The notes under the pieces were generated by a model. That model saw only the letters and a program-made list of their open reading frames with translations. It ran no database searches and was not told the origin of the DNA. Below, one piece after another: positions 62,301 through 64,000 of a DNA stretch of 64,000 bases. How positions within the stretch are numbered: the first letter of the stretch is position 1; every line of letters begins with the position of its first letter. This DNA is from Undibacterium sp. YM2 (lineage in GTDB: Bacteria > Pseudomonadota > Gammaproteobacteria > Burkholderiales > Burkholderiaceae_D), in the NCBI RefSeq assembly GCF_009937975.1, contig NZ_AP018441.1:3844001-3908000 (forward strand). The letters are read 5' to 3'. The position numbers and the translations under genes were made by a program.

Positions 62301-62322
62301 ATGTCTGATATATGTCTGATAC
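62301..62322. repeat. short direct repeat upstream of the LysR gene
   Basis: ATGTCTGATA occurs twice in tandem with an 11-base period, about 75 bases before the LysR start codon. It could be an operator or a chance duplication. Confidence 0.4.
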
Positions 62323-62395
62323 ATTGTGCCAGGAAAGCTCTGCCATGAGCTCGCAGCAAAATAACGGATGTCTGCCAAAATAGAAAAATTGACAT

Positions 62396-63310
62396 ATGGA
62401 TTTCCACGGGATAGACCTTAATCTGCTGGCCGCCTTCGATGCCCTTGTCAACGAGCGCAATGTGACACGCGCTGCTGCCCATGTCGGTGTCAGCCAGCCT
62501 GCAATGAGTGCTGCACTGTCCCGACTGCGCACGCTATTCAATGACCAGTTATTCCTGCGCAGCGCGCATGGCCTGCTGCTGACACCAAAGGCAAGAGATC
62601 TCGCAGAACCTGTTTCACAGGCATTAAAGCAAATTGAAAAAGCGCTGTTACCCAAACCCCGCTTCGAACCAGCGAATGCATCAATTACATTCACGCTTGG
62701 CTTGTCTGAGTATCCTGCCTTTGTCTTATTACCCATCATTGTGAAAGCAATGCAGAATCACGGGAAGGGGATATCCCTGGCGGTGCATGGAATAGGCAGC
62801 CGCGATAGTGCGGTCGATTTACTGGATGCAGGAACCATTGACGTTGCGATTGGGGCACCGCCCAGTGTGGCTGAAAAGCGGATATTGACACAGACAATCA
62901 TGCGTGACGAATTTATTACCATTGTTCGTCGAGACCATCCTGAAGTAACAGATGACATGAGTATGCAAACATTTCTCAAGCTAACTCATTTGTTGGTATC
63001 GCCAGAGGGTGACCGCTATGGCATGGTTGATCAAGCATTGGCACATCTGGGCCAGCGCCGCAAATTAGGGCTCACCTTGCCACAAATGTTTGCGGCACCT
63101 TCAGTCGTCGCAAAGACAGATATGGTCTCAACTGTACTGAAACGTATAGCCCAGCATTCCTGCGATTGGCGCAAGCTGGCTGCTTATCCGCCACCTGTTG
63201 CCATGCCGGAAATCAACTATGATTTGATGTGGCATAGTCGCAATGATACCCATCAGGCACAGCTATGGCTGCGCGAACAAATTGCACTGACGGCATCAAC
63301 ACTTCGATAA
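62396..63310 (+). CDS. LysR-family regulator, NodD/PcpR-like
   Basis: The 304-residue protein begins with DLNLLAAFDALVNERNVTRAAAHVGVSQPAMSAALSRLR in the NodD-like helix-turn-helix style, then LLTPKARDLAEPVSQAL and a substrate-binding domain. Members of this branch sense phenolic or flavonoid compounds. It follows the MBL gene by 205 bases and may regulate the upstream quinone oxidoreductase/SnoaL/MBL genes. No ribosome site is obvious before its ATG. Confidence 0.9.
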   Translation: MDFHGIDLNLLAAFDALVNERNVTRAAAHVGVSQPAMSAALSRLRTLFNDQLFLRSAHGLLLTPKARDLAEPVSQALKQIEKALLPKPRFEPANASITFTLGLSEYPAFVLLPIIVKAMQNHGKGISLAVHGIGSRDSAVDLLDAGTIDVAIGAPPSVAEKRILTQTIMRDEFITIVRRDHPEVTDDMSMQTFLKLTHLLVSPEGDRYGMVDQALAHLGQRRKLGLTLPQMFAAPSVVAKTDMVSTVLKRIAQHSCDWRKLAAYPPPVAMPEINYDLMWHSRNDTHQAQLWLREQIALTASTLR

Positions 63311-63396
63311 TACCGATTGGATTTCGCACACGTCGCTTAGAAACAAATCCCTGCACGGCAATAGCCGGGATAAGCTGGTCAATCACTTTATGACAA

Positions 63397-64000
63397 TCAA
63401 GCGGAATCAATTAATGCTGAGTTAATCCTGAACCCCATCTGCTGCCCGACAAACCCATCAAACGCCTCAATCAAGGGCTGATATTTCCCCTCATCCTGCT
63501 CCAGTTGCATCAATGCATAACAAGCCGCCTCCAGCGTAGATAACTGATCTGGGGCATGCGCCTTGCGTATGCGGTAGTGTGAGGCTGGCATGTCTTGCAG
63601 GCTCAGGCGGGGTAGTTGTTGCAGCAGCGGGTTCAGGTACAGCATCTTGCGGCTTTTGCGCCAGGTCGCGTCTATGATCACCAGGCGTATATTCGTCAAT
63701 ACATGGTCTTGCGCAACAAATTCTGCTGCTTCGTATTGCAGGTCTTGCGCATCATTTTTCGTGGTTGCAGGATAAAGCAACACAGCCTGCTTGCCACCAG
63801 CTTGCAGCAGGTCAGTCAATAATTGCTCGTCAAACTGCTCGCATTCCACCATCCGTGAATCTTGCAGGCACAGGTCCAGCAGGCGTGCGCTGCCCTTGGC
63901 ATTGCTGACTTCCAGGGGATGTTGCAACAGTAATACTTCGGGTACATTGGCAATGCTGCAAACCCAGTGACATATGCAGGCTGTGGATGGGCGCAGGCAT
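63397..64000 (-). CDS. DTW-domain tRNA-uridine aminocarboxypropyltransferase, cut by the right edge
   Basis: The minus-strand frame stays open to the right edge, so the N-terminus is missing. The visible part reads CICHWVCSIANVPEVLLLQHPLEV (in runs), with the zinc-type cysteines, then NAKGSARLL and DATWRKSRKML. The last carries the DTW-type signature (Asp-Ala-Thr-Trp) of the SPOUT-like TapT/TuaA family. These enzymes add a 3-amino-3-carboxypropyl group to uridine 47 or 20 of tRNA, using S-adenosylmethionine. About 200 residues are present, near the full family size, so only a short N-terminal piece is missing. Confidence 0.88.
   Translation of the reverse strand, partial: CLRPSTACICHWVCSIANVPEVLLLQHPLEVSNAKGSARLLDLCLQDSRMVECEQFDEQLLTDLLQAGGKQAVLLYPATTKNDAQDLQYEAAEFVAQDHVLTNIRLVIIDATWRKSRKMLYLNPLLQQLPRLSLQDMPASHYRIRKAHAPDQLSTLEAACYALMQLEQDEGKYQPLIEAFDGFVGQQMGFRINSALIDSA

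Overview
The window reads as a chromosome segment of a betaproteobacterium of the order Burkholderiales, most likely family Oxalobacteraceae. The gene content and protein sequence style resemble Undibacterium, but I had no database to confirm a genus. Supporting signs are groESL under both a CIRCE element and a sigma-32 type promoter, an argO/argP pair, TrhO, GluQRS and TapT-type RNA modification genes, and many small LysR- or TetR-controlled redox modules. Coding density is high. No rRNA, tRNA, CRISPR array, phage or insertion sequence was recognised.

Layout. 1-4.1 kb: a minus-strand MerR-led operon with a LolD-like ATPase, a MacB/LolC-like permease and a LolA-like periplasmic protein, behind a 19-bp-spacer MerR-type promoter. 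4.2-15.5 kb: mostly housekeeping genes (UgpQ, a frameshifted CoA-transferase, a LytS/LytTR system, ElaA, TrhO, M13 peptidase, two exported proteins, FadD). 15.5-21 kb: a HIT protein, then a compact biosynthetic operon of AurF-like diiron oxygenase, carrier protein, thioester reductase fused to an alpha/beta hydrolase, and a free-standing adenylation enzyme. 21.5-26 kb: an ECF42-type sigma factor with an alpha/beta hydrolase, three VOC proteins and a DGPF (YCII) protein, with an ECF42-like promoter. 26-31 kb: esterase, a repeat-rich gap, WrbA/pirin/LysR, frameshifted GluQRS. 31-35.6 kb: two exported unknowns, then a class I c-di-GMP riboswitch before a sedolisin-type lipoprotein protease with five Ig-like repeats.

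35.6-39.1 kb: multicopper oxidase, CusC-like factor and a small metal-rich protein (copper handling). 39.1-45.3 kb: ArgO/ArgP, a periplasmic binding protein translationally coupled to a diguanylate cyclase, and a CoaD-HD fusion coupled to CoaE behind two palindromes. 45.3-49.5 kb: DUF305 protein, YVTN propeller protein and CusRS, with a CusR-box-like site upstream. 49.7-52 kb: groESL. 52-53.5 kb: VOC/tautomerase genes divergent from a TetR regulator with a large palindromic operator. 53.8-55.8 kb: a frameshifted OPT transporter. 56-64 kb: NTF2/SnoaL-like proteins, F420-type oxidoreductase, quinone oxidoreductase, MBL hydrolase, two LysR regulators and a DTW-domain protein cut by the right edge.

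Three otherwise intact genes (CoA-transferase, gluQ, OPT transporter) each lose frame through one missing base in a G or C homopolymer. That pattern suggests sequencing error rather than three independent pseudogenes. The best candidate for an undescribed system is the 16.0-21.0 kb diiron-oxygenase operon. The SBP-cyclase pair and the CoaD-HD/CoaE pair come next.
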